Source: Lyophyllum atratum (taxonomy: Eukaryota > Basidiomycota > Agaricomycetes > Agaricales > Lyophyllaceae). From it: DNA of 64,000 nt. The stretch spans positions 1,364,001 to 1,428,000 of the forward strand of contig JACGCN010000007.1 of assembly GCA_014905825.1 (NCBI GenBank). Reading direction: 5' to 3'. The notes below the pieces were generated by a model. It was not told the origin of the DNA. It did not search any database and saw only the letters and a list, made by a program, of their open reading frames with translations. Numbering within the stretch: the stretch's first letter is position 1; each line of letters starts with the position of its first letter. The position numbers and the translations under genes are program-made. Positions 50,094-62,768 of this stretch are shown one piece after another.

Positions 50094-51108
50094 TGTTATG
50101 AGAGGTGTATGGGCGGTGCACAGATATCGATGGATAAAAAAAAGAGTTTGAGCGCAAGAATACAAGTCCAAGCTGCTAAAACAGTCGGGTAGGCGCGTAT
50201 TGTGGAATCGGGGCCTTGTGGAGATTGGACGCGGTGGTAGGTTGAGTGGAAACCAGGCCGGTCGTTTTATAGAAGGTTGTCGCGCCGCGCTTTGACCTTG
50301 TACGAACAAGTAGTCCGCTTTGATCATGTTTTAGCCTCATGGCGAGCAAAGCGGCCATGGCTGTCGACCCCGGTAGAAATCAACCTGCTTTGACCAGCTT
50401 TGACCGTAGCTGTGATGCATTGAAGTTGGTAAGGGATTAACTAAGACCACTGGCCTCCAGGATTTGGCATTCGGAAGAGTATCGTGACCTCTGAGATCTG
50501 AGGCCTGAGGCCTGAGGCCTGAGGTCCGATTATTAACAGGTTATAGTGGAAATGGACAATAGGGCGAAAAGCGGAGCGATGGTCAAAAATGGTCGGGAAA
50601 TTAGAGAGAGAGGGCTATTGTTCTGGTGGCTGTGCAACATGCCAATGCGGCCATCATCAGACTTGGGATCAAATTTGCAAGTGTTAGCCACGAATTGAAC
50701 TCAGTTCACGGTGAATCCAATTCACTTCGCGACGGTTCAATGCAAGGGACCTAAGTATCTCCATGTTACACATAGTTGGTATTCATAGCAGTGAGTTCCA
50801 CCGCGGACTCGTTCGTGAGAAGGTCAAAATGCGCGGTGTGAGGCTTTTCCTGTACAGGAAAACTTTGGTGTAGAGCAAGCTCGGCGAAGTATTGACACAA
50901 AGCAAGGGTCAGACTTTTTCAGTCATCATGATAATGGGCATTCCCGGCAACACTGTGATTGGTGAAATACGTATATGCTGGCGAGCAGCTTCGATTGAGG
51001 ATATCCCGAGAGTGGTATGCAATATTGGCCGCACTTCGACTGAACGGTGGGCAGTCGTCCAGCTGGGGCTTAGCAGCGAACTTTCACGCGCATATATGTT
51101 ATCAAAAT
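50094..51108. other. Intergenic; short GGCCTGA repeat
   Basis: No gene is seen. At 50490-50526 the hexamer-like unit CTGAGGC repeats four times. The 50,100-50,300 part is probably the promoter of the minus-strand gene. Confidence 0.4.
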
Positions 51109-52824
51109 CAAGATGGTCAAGAATGGGTTCTGGAATAAGTGACAAAGGCTAAATGTAGATCGATACAATATACTACTACTACTACAAGATGGATTACTTC
51201 ATTCCCCTCCTCGGATGACTCGTACAAATATCTCCTCCCATCCTCCATTTCCCTCTCCTCCCCATCCTACAAGGACGATGCGATTCTGGCAGATGATGTA
51301 CAAGAAATATGCGGCAGGTGGCTGCGATTAATAGCGGTTGGCGAGGTCGAAAGCATTAGAACAGTGAGGAGCAATGAATAACTGGGTATGAATACAAGCT
51401 GGAAGTTATCGATGAGCATGTGCGCCACGAGATTAGGCGAAATAAAATATACCGAGCGCGTGAGTGCAAAGCTACTTGAAGGGACAGTCAGAAGAATGGC
51501 TGCCGCGGCAGCCGCAATGGCAGCATTGGGCGGAGCTGTGGTTGATACACGAGCTCGCGCCGCCGTCTTCGTCTTTCATGGTGGTCGTCGCTGTTGACGA
51601 TGAAGACTGGTGCGGCGCGCAGATAGTAGAGGCGACGAGGACACCGGAGGCGAAGGTGGTGGTGGATGAGTGCATTGTTGAAGAGTGGTTGTAAGCGAGG
51701 ATTCTCAGAAGAGACGAGGTTGGTTGGTTGGGTGGGTTGGAGAACAAGAGCAAAAAGTTGGCAGTGCCTTTTAACAGAATGGAGGTCACGATGTGGTGTC
51801 GACCACCGAGTCTCCACAAGAGGAATGCGCGTCTAAAATCAGCCGTCTGGTACCCCTTTGGCGAGTACACGCGGTAGGCAGCCCAAATTCGAGAACGTCC
51901 ATATATACCTCTCCAGCGCGAAGTGCTGCACTCAGGAGCGCCAAGGGTCTAGGGTTTGTTGAAGCTAAGTTTAGAATTCGCACGACTTGTGGGTCCCAAT
52001 GTCGATATGAGTCGATATTGCGCTGTGTCGATCATATTATCACGGCGGTCGTAGGTAGCTTGCGAATCTTGCGTTACGCCACACTACTCGAGTAAGTCTG
52101 ATGACCAGATTCATAACCTAATAGAGCTAGGTTCCAATTATAGGCACAGGTGTTGATCCCGCAGTCGGTAAGTCACTCCCTCACTGCGGGTGCTGATATC
52201 TTGATGTCCCCTTCCTATACGTGATGACGCCGGCTCTCCTTCCTGCCATCGCCGATGGAGTAATATCTTGATGATCAAGGTGGAGGAGGGCGGTGCTATC
52301 CTTCGGACTTCCGGAATCTTTTCCTCATGACGCGTCTCTAGCCATGCGGTTGGTGGCTCGAACCAAAAACTAAATTACGTTACGAAGTCCTTGTCGAGTT
52401 AAGGTATCCCGTAAGATGCCACAACGAATATGTGTTCTTCGAGACACCCTCATATGCTATGCTAGCGGACACCGTTATCCGAAAGGTTGCTCACATGTAG
52501 GCACTTCCACATAAAGTTCCGCTTCTGAAATGGTATAGTAGTACCGCAGCAGTCTTGATCGTGATCGGGATGATCATTATCGCCATCCTTCTCAAACTTA
52601 CTAGTAACGTGCATATCACAGATCTGTAGAGCACACGAGGATGTGGTGATCACTGATTGCTCCGAGTCTTGAGTCAGAATGCGTTTGCGAAGGCGGGATA
52701 ACAGTATAGGGAAGCCATCCTCAGATAACACCAACGATCTGACCGCACCGGTATTGGACACGAGGCACCTTGAGTCAGGATGCGTTTGCGAAGGGTGAGG
52801 GTACGCTCATTTGAATCAAGATGC
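51109..52824. repeat. Dispersed duplication, copy B
   Basis: Direct-orientation partner of 33355-35462 with many substitutions and small indels; about 17.7 kb separate the copies. It contains the intact small Cys-rich ORF (51472-51675, minus) and a minus-strand segment (52462-52761) that keeps an open frame shared with copy A (SSCALQICDM, then KFEKDGDNDHPDHDQDCCGT). No transposase or terminal repeats were seen. Confidence 0.85.
51472..51675 (-). CDS. Small Cys-rich peptide in duplication copy B
   Basis: From the ATG at 51675 the 67-residue product starts MHSSTTTFASGVLVASTICA, a weak signal-peptide-like stretch, then a Ser/Thr linker. It ends with CCHCGCRGSHSSDCPFK at stop 51472-51474. Six of its eight Cys lie in the last 17-25 residues. 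Upstream on its strand there is a TTAAAAGG element (~51770-51780) and a CT-rich leader, as in fungal genes. The ORF could extend further upstream (to 51870), but without better character. No homologous family is recalled; copy A has a damaged equivalent. A secreted peptide is plausible but unproven. Confidence 0.4.
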   Translation of the reverse strand: MHSSTTTFASGVLVASTICAPHQSSSSTATTTMKDEDGGASSCINHSSAQCCHCGCRGSHSSDCPFK

Positions 52825-53090
52825 ATGAGTCCGGTCAGATAGATCTGCGTCGACATTCGATAGGTTGGTGTCTAATCCACATTTGAGACTAGTTCCCGAT
52901 GGGGACCAAAGAAGTATTATACTTGAAATAAAGTTAAGACTGACAACGAATGACCATGTCAAGTCGCATAGACCACATTAAACTGGAGGAAGCGAGTAGG
53001 AAAGTTCAACAGGATGGTGAAATCTATCCTCCAAGAGATAGAATGTACCTATGAATCATTCAGCCTGTGTCGCCTAATCATGATAACTCA

Positions 53091-54375
53091 CTATATGGGA
53101 TATTGCTTTCCGCAAAATTGAATGAGCAATCGCAATAGATAAGGGTTGGTCTTGCTCCAGACACGGCGCTTACGTTGCCGTTTACTGAGGTGATCAACTA
53201 TTTTCAACATCTCTGATAGGGAGGGCCGATCATCTGGGTTTGGCCTTGTCATAGCCTTCCCAATTCTCTGAAAGTATTCGAGACCATCGTATTCCTATCC
53301 AGACATCGTTAAAGAGCAGATTATACGAGCTATTAGACTCCTCACCATACTGATTTCGAGGATAAAATTGCCCAACTGATATACATCCGTCTTAAAGGGG
53401 TCGTAGGGGATGGTCGATGATCGTTCTGGAAAAGACTTATCTTGACCCCAAATTCCAACGTCCCGGATGTTTACGTTGGCAGAATAGCGGCGCGATAGGC
53501 CAAAGTCAATGAAGTAATAACGTAGAGATTTAGATGAGCCACGTTCGCGCCATTCAGACCATTCGTTGATTCCGTCGTAAGTTATGGGTCGCAAAAAATG
53601 GAAGCCTTCAGGTATAAGTTCTGAGGCGTCCATCATTAGGTTGAATTGGCAAGGGTCTCTATGATCGACATCAGCTAGGGGAATGTTATGAAGAAGAGTA
53701 GAGAACCTGTGAGCGACGTTATGCTCATGCATGAACTCAAGGCCCTGCGTGGATAGTAAGTATCCAGAAGTTGTTCAATTGAGAGATGACAAACCTGAAG
53801 ATACTGACGTACAGCCTCAGCGAACTCCCCAACGCGTCGAAAAGGCAGCATATCCACAGGAAACAAAAGTGGCATAACAATCAATGCAGAAGTGTCGTCG
53901 TCAGGAAGAGGAAGAATATCCAAGACGGGTACTGCTTTATTTCTTGTGTCGGACGATAAAGGTTCAGATGACAAGTAACGGGCGATGGGAATCTCTTCTG
54001 TACAGGTCATGACCCGCTTCAGTACAACCTTACGGCCATCTGACACGCGAATAGCGTCAAGGAGGTCGTTTTTCTGTATGATGGCTCGTTATTTTTGACA
54101 GAAAATACAACACTCGGCATACTCGCCTTGGGAACAATCGCGTCTTCAAAACGATGGAGGCATTCAATCGGCTTGCATAACTTTTGCCAACTTGGGACCC
54201 AGTTTGGATCGTATCGGGGGCGCAACTTGTATCCACGAAAGAGTAGAAAAGGTTGGTAGGTCGCCCAAAACTGTTCACCATCATCCTCGAACAACTTTCC
54301 ATCGAAAAGGTCAAGTTTTCTCTGAATTATACTCTGAGGTAAGAGGATGTTCGATGTAGAAGGAATACTCGACAT
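53091..54375 (-). CDS. Degenerate fungal protein-kinase-like protein
   Basis: The ATG at 54375 opens MSSIPSTSNILLPQSIIQRK and WATYQPFLLFRGYKLRPRYD. Kinase landmarks follow: the Lys of GRKVVLKRV, a hinge-like ALIVMPLL, then FMHEHNVAHRDPCQFNLMMD (HRD plus catalytic-loop Asn, formed across an intron at ~53657-53707), FIDFGLSRRY (DFG), YDPFKTDVYQLGNFILEISM and TRPNPDDRPSLSEML. It stops at TAG 53091-53093. There is no obvious Gly-rich loop, and the loop HRDPCQFN is unusual (HRDxxxxN with Cys). These proteins are expanded in Agaricomycetes; activity is uncertain. Four to five short introns. Confidence 0.75.
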
Positions 54376-54900
54376 GAGTATGGGAATGAAGCAGAGTTAA
54401 CGCGCTATGCACGAGTCACTTCTGTTGGCAGTGGGCACGAGTGATACAAGTTCATGCTGGGAACCCGACGGCCTGAAAAGCAACGTCGAACCAGAACCGA
54501 GCCTGCGGTCCGATCAACTATGAGCCCTGATCGCTGAGTGATGACTCGGATAACCCCGGACGGGCTACTAGGTTGGGGTCATAATCTGTCATAATCGAGA
54601 TTGTGTGGCGAGTAACCCCGGATGGTCTATCTAGATTGGCATCATATTAATCGAGATTGCAGTGTGTGACGGGCCAATCGTGTACTCCAGCTCTACTCCG
54701 CTCAACTGCTAGTCTCTGGCCAGCGGTGCAGGATGAAGTTCTCTCATGACTTGTCAAATCGAGTCATTTCATTTTCATCGCCATTCGGACATTCGAAACT
54801 GTATAAAAAGAGGGTGACCTCCATGGAAAATACCTATCATCCCAGATCATCCCGCCATTGGCATACACACCTCTTCAATCGTTGACCTCTTCCGCCGCAC
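54376..54900. other. Divergent promoter region with an imperfect ~62-base repeat
   Basis: Between ~54551 and 54672 a unit starting TAACCCCGGA and ending TAATCGAGATTG occurs twice with differences. A TATAAAAAG at 54801-54809 and a leader with many CT runs precede the plus-strand ATG at 54901. Confidence 0.55.
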
Positions 54901-56730
54901 ATGGATACGTTACTCACTCATGCTAAGGTTGCCATGCAGCCAGGAAAGTCGGCCACCAAACTGAGCACCCAACTGCAAGATCGCATGAAAGAAGTCGCTG
55001 GGCATCCTAACGACCTTTCCAAGAAGAAGCAAATGATGCAAACATTGGGACTACAGTGAGTTATTGGGTCCATCGATCAATCGGTTGGACTTCTGACTTC
55101 CTCCGTTCGCAACAGATACGCGCCCAGGATCGAAGCCCTCTTGCAAAGGGCCGATCCCAGGAAAAGGCCGCTCTTAGATTTCGCCCTCCCCGGCGACCTC
55201 GTGAGGTGCAAAAACGAACTAGAGCGAGACTATAAACAGTATTTGGTACGCATTGAAGCTTTTTCAGCGGCAGAGTTGTCCTGAGGGTACCAACAGCAAG
55301 AATCTGCGCCTCCTCGGGGTTTTGAACCTAAGGACAAACTTACCGATACAATAGCCCGAGTGTCAAAAGATTGGGTCGCTGACTCTTCCTTGTCCCCTGG
55401 CGTCTACTCCAGTCAAGGATATCATATAACGCCCTCACAGGGGTATGCCGGATCTGTTCACATACAATCACACGAAGAACAACAGGCTATTGACGATGCT
55501 GTTGCTGGAACGTGAGTTTTCTTCCTTTTAAATCTGGTTCAAAAATGCGCCATGATTGAACCACTTCTCGCTTACGTTTGCGTTGCGCCACAGTCGTACA
55601 GCTCCATCGCCGACTAGGACGCAGCCTAGGTCCTCTCACAGCGATCCGCAAACCAGGGAACCATCCTACGCTCATCAATCGGAGCGGCCAACCCAGTAAG
55701 GGTCCGAGTCTGGCGAGCCGATTTGCGTTGTAACTGACCACATATTTAGGACGTTGGGCGGGCTTGGGCTTAGGCCCAGATCAGGGTAAGCCTGGTGATC
55801 CTTGACGAGGTTTCTTCTTACTGATCGTTCTGATATAGCAATAGGGACCAATCCGTAGCCGACGAAGGACGCTCCGGGAACAGCTCGGGAAATGCGAGCC
55901 TGCGATCATACTCCAGACAACACTCCAGCGCCGATGAAAGACCTTTCTCATCTGAGGGTGATCCCGCATATGAGCATTCTCGGTGAGTCTTACTTGTATG
56001 ACATTCTGACAGCACTGACCCTCGAATCAGGCGTCAATCAACGACATCTACGTCTGAGTCGATGCAAAGATCGCTGCGTTCTTCGTAAGTAGATTTGAGT
56101 TCAACCTGTATCCTCTTTGCTCATTTTTAGCACAGCGGCGAACATGGGTTCAACGATGGTTCTTCTGTGCGATCGGGTAGTCGCGAATCCAGATTGGGTA
56201 CCGAAGAAGGCCTTGGAGCAATATCTCGGTTCAGCAAGGACTCCCAAGATTTTTCTCGGTACCTCGACAGGATGTCTCTGGAGCAAGGCGGCCAAGCGTA
56301 TCCGCCCCAGTCCCAGTGGCATCAATCGCCCGTCGGATCGCTCCCAGGCAGTCAGGCGCGACGTCCTCCCGCACATTATCCGGAGGGTGTTCCCCTGACC
56401 CAAGGCTACGCGCAACCCAGCTATAATCCAGGTATCCCCCCTCAAGCACCAGGCTATGCACAGCCTAGCTACGGTCAAAGTGGTACTCTCCAGACAGCAG
56501 GCTACGGGCAACCCACCTATGGTCATGCTTTGCCTCCTACCCATATGCCAGCGACATACCAGCACCCACAGCAGATGGGGGGTTGGCCAGGAATGGGCAC
56601 ACCCGGCCATGTCGCGCCTGGTACGCAGCCCTATGCTAGATATGACGCCAGTGGTTCCAGTCATTATCCTCCTGGCGCGGGGTCGTCCTCCGATAAAGGG
56701 AAGTATGATTACCCCTATGGCGGCCGTTGA
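54901..56730 (+). CDS. Basidiomycete protein with helical head and Gly/Tyr/Pro/Gln-rich tail
   Basis: The ATG at 54901 gives MDTLLTHAKVAMQPGKSATK, with helices LSTQLQDRMKEVAGH and KKKQMMQTLGLQ; exon 2 has YAPRIEALLQRADPRKRPLL and LVRCKNELERDYKQYL. A Ser-rich middle follows (SRQHSSADERPFSSEG, RRQSTTSTSESMQRSLRSS). The last exon starts at the CACAG acceptor ~56134 and encodes SGEHGFNDGSSVRSGSRES, then a tail with GYAQPSY repeated (LTQGYAQPSYNPG, APGYAQPSYGQSG) and ends DKGKYDYPYGGR at TGA 56728-56730. Seven introns fit. I do not recognise a family; the tail resembles low-complexity phase-separating regions. Confidence 0.65.
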
Positions 56731-57463
56731 AGGCGGACTTGCCTTACCCTCTCGTGTCTCCGTTCAGCTCCGATGTTCTGTTGTGGTCCTCGTTCTATCT
56801 CCTCATCCGCGCGGGCACGGTATCTCTGTACGTGTATCTTCTGGTGGAAGGGCTTGCGGCCTTTCGATGATTGCTTCGCTGTGGCTGGTATTCACGCTGT
56901 CGTTGTGTGTCCAGCTTTGGGACCCGATGTTATGTGCTCCTTGTGACGACGCTTACGACCCTATGCCAATTGTTCCTCTTTTCTCTGTCTCTTTCCCCGT
57001 CTCCTGTCTCGTTTCTCTACGTGTTCTGTCCTATAGGCCGAGTCGACGTTCTGCTTCGTGACCGTTTGGCACAATCTGTACGCGCGTTGGAAGCCGATTT
57101 GCAGTTCTCTCGTTTGCAGAATAGTCCTCACTTGTCTGTCCTTGTGTACTTGTACTCTTTTTCCTTGAATGGCATCGTTTTCCTCCTGTAAATTGTGTGG
57201 CAGTCTGACTAGTCATAAAGACGTGCATGTCCCTCCCGTAAGCTTCAGAAGGTGAATCAGGGAAGATATCGGATCTTCGCGAAGACCTACCGAGCTGCTC
57301 ATCAAGCATAGCGAGAAGAAGGGAGGCCAACAGAAGCACCAGCTCGGAGGTGGTATTTAAATAATGAGATAGCCAATCAATTGCGTGTTAGTCTACAAAC
57401 TGACAGGCATTTAAGTTCTTGGATGGTGTACAGCGACGATTGAGACTCACGAAATGAAAAGAA
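56731..57463. other. Intergenic, T-rich
   Basis: Pyrimidine-rich 3' sequence of the plus-strand gene, then the 3' side of the minus-strand neighbour. No gene is supported. Confidence 0.4.
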
Positions 57464-58075
57464 TCAAGATTGCCGAGGGGCTTGCGAGGTAGTGCTGCTT
57501 CCCAAACCAAGCCCGCTGACCCAGCCTCTCAACCATCCTACACCAGCGCCTTCCTTCGAAGGTGAGAGACGAGTACGTGCGAAGCTTCCTATCTGTGTCC
57601 CAAGTTGGGCCGAAAACGGCGTTAGGAAGTAGCTCGCAAGTGCCCTGAATACATTGGGTTAAAAGTTGACAGAGATGTATGTCGGAACAACTTGCCATAG
57701 AGCGCCTTGCAAGAGGGGGCTGATGACCTGATCCCGGGTGGTTATCCAGGCAACTCGGCTCCACTGGATATCGATGACTTCCGAGGAAACATTGCTGAGC
57801 GTTGACGGCTTGAACTCTTCCACCTTTTCCCTCTCCACTCTTTCGAACCCGTCATCATGGTACTCCCGTTCTACTCGTACACGTTCCAACGGTTGGCGAC
57901 GGCGGACTGTGATATAACGCGAAATGCTGCGCAAATAACTATGTTCAAACCGCAGATCCGGTATTACTGGTAGTCGTGCTTGATGGGGGTGTTCTTCATG
58001 CTGTTCTGTACGGTCTGGATGCTGGTGTCTTGGTTGGTGGAGGACAAACGGCGGTTTGGCACCAATGGCAGCCAT
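57464..58075 (-). CDS. Conserved fungal protein of unknown function (DUF1770-like)
   Basis: Two exons, 57696-58075 and 57464-57644, give 186 residues. Exon 1 has a His/Gln-rich head, then LPVIPDLRFEHSYLRSISRY, IDIQWSRVAWITTRDQVISP and LLQGALW. The intron begins GCAAGT and ends AG (57645-57695), a GC-AG intron: using GC restores ALASYFLTPFSAQLGTQIGS and GAGVGWLRGWVSGLGLGSS to TGA 57464-57466. Using any GT here puts the second exon out of frame. The pattern resembles a fungal family I recall as DUF1770 (uncertain), with a membrane-associated helical end. Function unknown. Confidence 0.65.
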
Positions 58076-58308
58076 CAGGGAGAAGAAAGAAAGGCCACGT
58101 GATACTCAACGCGTTCGACGCGAACTTGAAGCTGGTACATACTGGAAGGGATGCAAATCCAAAGGACTGAGGTCGTCAAGTCCAGCAGTTGGTTCAAATA
58201 GGTTATCAATAATATTACTCAAGACAAACAATAATACAGGTCTAGTGAATCACAGCGCCTGACACATACAAGCACTCTCGCAACCCAGAGGAACAAAACA
58301 GAAAGCCC

Positions 58309-61300
58309 TTAGTCTTCCTCCGAGTCATCATCTGACGCTTCGGGCCCCTCAGGCCCAACATCCCCTTCACTACCTCCATCGTCATCGTTCGCTGCAGTGG
58401 CGTTGGCCCCTTTGTATGATTTCGTCGGGGTGACATCATCGTCAGTCTCGGTGTCCGTGACAGCGGCCTTGGCCTTGGCTGAACGCGATTTCCTGAATGA
58501 AGAACTCATGAACTCATGTTTATCCTCACATGAGAAGTTTCTCGACATACCGAGGGCTTTTCACTCGGGTTCTCTTGCGAGTGAGTGGTGAAGTTTGTGC
58601 GGACTCTGAGCTTGGAGTACGTATTCGCCTATTTGAGGTGCTGTGTCATTGCATGAACGGCATGAATAGTTGTGCAATGACTTACTTGACTCGTTTCTTC
58701 TTCGGTGTGACGGTCATTGGAACGGGCGTCGCCATTTCGTCCTCCACCTCCACCTCCGCCTCGTCCTCATCATCCTCTTCAGATGCAGGCGGACTTTTTT
58801 GAGAACAGACGACTATCAGACAGGATTAAATCCGTTCAAGAGAGCAACCAACCTCATCGGCGCAGGTTTCTTGCGCGGTTTTGCTGACTTTGTTCGCCCC
58901 TCTTTTCTCTGTCGATCTGGCGAAGGCGTCGGAGAGCTGCAAGGGCGCATGAGTAAATATCTCGATGCCCAACAGCGGTTTTGTCTCACCTTGCTCCATC
59001 AGAGTCTTCACCCACTGACGACGGTTCACCCTCCCCTTCAACACTACGATGCCAGGCATCAGCATATTCGGTGCTTTATTCAAAAGTTAAACGTACCTCT
59101 GAACAACACTCTGGCTTCGTGAAGATACTATACTTTCCTCACGGCCAAGGCTCTTCTCGGGTGGATCAACACCGATGAACTGATAGACTTCGAGGAATTC
59201 CTCATCCAAGTACCTCCCACCATCGATGCGCTGGATCTCCTTGGCGAATATCTTTGTGAAGCGACTGTTAAACTTGTCGAATATCTTGTCCACAGAATCG
59301 TCATTGAAAGGGCATTGCTATGGTAGGATCCGAACATTCAGTATATAACATTGATAGCGAGATTCAGCGGTACTCACCTCTTTGTGATGGCTCAGAAGAA
59401 TGTTGAGTTTGTGTATCGAGCGATTATCCAGACCAGGCATTATATGGAGATGACCAAGAAGTTGACATAACACCTTGAGCTCTTCATCTGGGAGATGTCC
59501 AACGTTAATAAGAATCACACTGAGTATACGACAGACCAAAAATGCCTTACCCGACCGCTCAGAATCGTACAATGCACCGAGGATATCGACAGCCACCTCG
59601 ACGTGGGTGTTCCGTCCTTGAACTTCAGTCTTCAAGCTGCAAAACTCCATCAACGACTGAAGAGACCATCAGCGCAATATGACTTACACCTCAGCGCTCT
59701 TCTGAGGGTTCATCCAGTCGACCAGTAAAAGGCCAAACTGCTGCGGAGTAATCATCTCCTGGTCATCATCGAGGCTTTCCCGTGCACGCATGAATAGGTC
59801 AAACGCAGTGATGAAAATCTATGGAATGTCAGATTGGGAATACAATATGTATAAGGAGAAGCGCACCGACTGCATCCGCTGCTGGTTGTCTGGGGAAGAA
59901 TAACAATATACCGGGAAGAAATACGATAGGCACTGCCGCAGCTCTTGGTTCGCGGCTGTCGTCGGCGAAACGTAGGTTAAAACAAGGCAAGTCAGAACCT
60001 GAAGTGGCCAAAGGATATTCAGGTCCCTCCTCTTCGAAAAGGAAACTTATGCTTGCCTTGGAATCCTTGATCATCCCAGCAAGAAGAAGTTTGCATAACC
60101 CGACACACAAGAGCGCTTGGACGGCTGCTGACTCTTCCGCTTCCAGAGTTTGCAATAGGAAATTGATGATCTTCTGAGCCTGAAATCATATCCGCCAACT
60201 CAATCTGGAGTTGAGAGGGCATCTAGGAGGAACGAAAACTCACAATATCGTCCGATCGCACGAAGAATTCCTGGTCATACATGATCAACAGGTCAAATAT
60301 GACCTGCAAGACACGCAGTTTGAGCTCTTCCGGCGCACTCTGCACCTGACCGAGGAAAAGTTGGAAAGAGCTCAACGCCATGTTCTTCCGAAAGGACGAG
60401 ATTAGCGAGGTGTGAAGACTGAAAGACATTCAGAATGTACCTTGGCGATGAGGCAGCAAAGCCCGAGACTAATGAGACCCTTCTCTCGCATGGCGAGTTC
60501 CTTCCGCTTCACTGACGGGATTATGAGGTCGGCCAAGATACCTTCCAATGTGGAGTTATCTTCGAACGTCTACCAAGGAATCATGTAAACACAGGTCAAA
60601 ACCAAACATGGCAGCGGAAACTCACGCCGTCGACACGTTCAAGCAGGCCGATGCAAAGGGTGAGGCATCGCATATCCCTAATATCAGCCTCCATCCGTTC
60701 GTCAGGGGACATCTCGTCGCGTGGCCTGGTGCGTTGCATGGACCGATCCTTGGATATTGTAGTTTGTGTCATATCCGCCTGGCTCTCGTCGTTCTGACGA
60801 AGTAAGACCGAGTCAGCAATAACGTATACGCTCCAAAGCAAAAAGCATACCAGAACGTTGTTATCCTGGTCATCTTCTTCGCGAAGGTCGATAATGATCT
60901 CGACCACCACGCGAATGAGCTCCCGTTCCGTCGGCATGATCTCTTTCAGAACATCGAGGCATGCATTTATTAGACCCGGCGGAAGCTCCGGGTGCGCGAC
61001 CATATCCTCTAGTGAAAGCCGTGATCAGTCATCCAAGCCTCACGATGGAAAAGCACTCACTGATCACAGAGAACACCTTCCGCCTCCCAATCTCGTCCAT
61101 ATAGTCCAGCTTTAGCGCCATCCTCAGCATCTCCCCAAGAATCACCTCCTTCTTGGCCAATTCCTCCTCACGCATCTCGGCTTCCCCTTCGTCCTCTGGT
61201 TCCCCAGCGTTCAGAAACGCGACATTTTCTGCCTCCTGCATCACCTCCAGCAGCGAGTTATATGATTCCTGCAGATGAAACGCGAATGCCGTCACGACGG

Positions 61301-62768
61301 GCAAGGAGGCTGATTCCAGGCGTGTCTCGTTTTGTGTCGAGAGGCAGTGCTCGATGAAGACGCGTGCGAGAACGGCAGATTCAGGGCTGAGCTCTTTCCA
61401 ATATGCATCTAGGGACGTGTCAGTGAGACCAACGCGTGGAGCCGCTGAATGGACAGACCAGGGAAGATGAACATGTCCGCGATGTTTGGACGCGTGACGA
61501 ATATCGAGAGCATGGCGTCAACAGCAACTGCCTCTCCTGGACCCACAACGTCGAAAAGTGCCAAGAATTTAAGGAACCCTTTCATGATGCCTCCATCGTC
61601 TCCATCCCAAGTGTCTTTCTCCGCCTCGTCAGGTTCTGCAAGGACGATATCAAACCAGCTTGCCGCCAGCTTCCCCGCAGCCACTCTCACGCTTGGCTCC
61701 CGATCACCAAGCCCATCCTTCATTACCTGTTCGCGTTGAGCAATGGTTAGCTGTCGCGGGTGTCCCAGCTTAGTCATAAGCACGTTAGAATAGATAAGTT
61801 TACGCGTTAACGCGTCGGTGTCGCGTGCCCGGCTTAGTATGGTGTTGATCGTTGTGGAGATGAGAGGAACGTGGACTAGGGCTGCGCGTCGGACTTCACT
61901 GGAGGAAGGTGACGTGAATGGGTCAAAATTGGGCTGAGGGGTAATGACGCACGGTGCAGGATCATACGAGATCATATCGAGCAGAACTTCGAGGATGCTC
62001 TTCTCGCCTGGCTCCACCTCGTCGGGGTCTTCACTCCCAACAAGCTTTGAGAGTGCAATGACGGCGTGAGCCCGGATGAGAGACTCTTTATCGCATATCC
62101 GGTCCATCAAGCCATCTCGGAGTAGATTGTACGTGTCCTCGCTGTAAACGCGCACTTAGCCAGAGTTTGAATTACACGGGGTATGAGGGACTTGCTCGAT
62201 TTCTCCGAGGTGGGATATCATCTCGGAAACGATGCAGACGGTGCGGTATCGAGGCGTCTTGTTCTTTGCGACGAAGCCCTGTAAGAGCCATTTCAATAAA
62301 CGGGTTACGAATCTCGATGCGATGGTGTCCTCCGCGTCCTCGTTAAGTCGTGCAGATATCGAGCTCGATGGGTCCGCTAAAGCTTTCTGTCTTTCAGCAG
62401 AAGCTAGGGTACGCGGCTTATCAGAAGGTATATCATAGACAAGAGAAGCACAAACCTTTCTCAGTCGTGAATTTCACATAAGATCCAACGAACCTGACCA
62501 CCCGATCCGCCGTCGCCGGGCCCTTCTTCACCACCAAAACGCGGTTCACCATATCCACGAACGCATCCCCGAATTTCCGCTCCCCAACCAACTTCAGCGC
62601 AGTTCCATTCTTCGCAGGTTGGGTGATAGCTCCAGCTTGGTGGTGGAGTTTGTAAAGCGCGACGCAGTTCTTGCGGTGGTTCGCGAGGGTGAGCTGGGCT
62701 TGATCGAAGATGACAGCAAGAGATTCCGGAATTTTTTCGAGTATGTCTGAGGACTTGGCTGACATCAT
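58309..62768 (-). CDS. YCG1: Condensin complex subunit 3 (CAP-G / Ycg1)
   Basis: The start at 62768 (ATG ATG, MMSAKSSDILEKIPESLAVI) is followed by FDQAQLTLANHRKNCVALYK, a HEAT-like head. Later exons give AFVDMVNRVLVVKKGPATAD, FVTRLLKWLLQGFVAKNKTP, RDGLMDRICDKESLIRAHAV, ALSKLVGSEDPDE, LSRARDTDALTRKLIYSNVL and REPSVRVAAGKLAASWFDIV, typical HEAT repeats of CAP-G. The Cnd3 region has MREKGLISLGLCCLIAK and SAPEELKLRVLQVIFDLLIM. It ends with an acidic tail (ASDDDSEED) at TAA 58309-58311 after a charged, phosphorylatable stretch. The length (~1,050 residues by estimate) fits the family. It forms part of the condensin ring subunit set with Smc2/Smc4 for mitotic chromosome compaction. About 20 introns. 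Confidence 0.92.
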
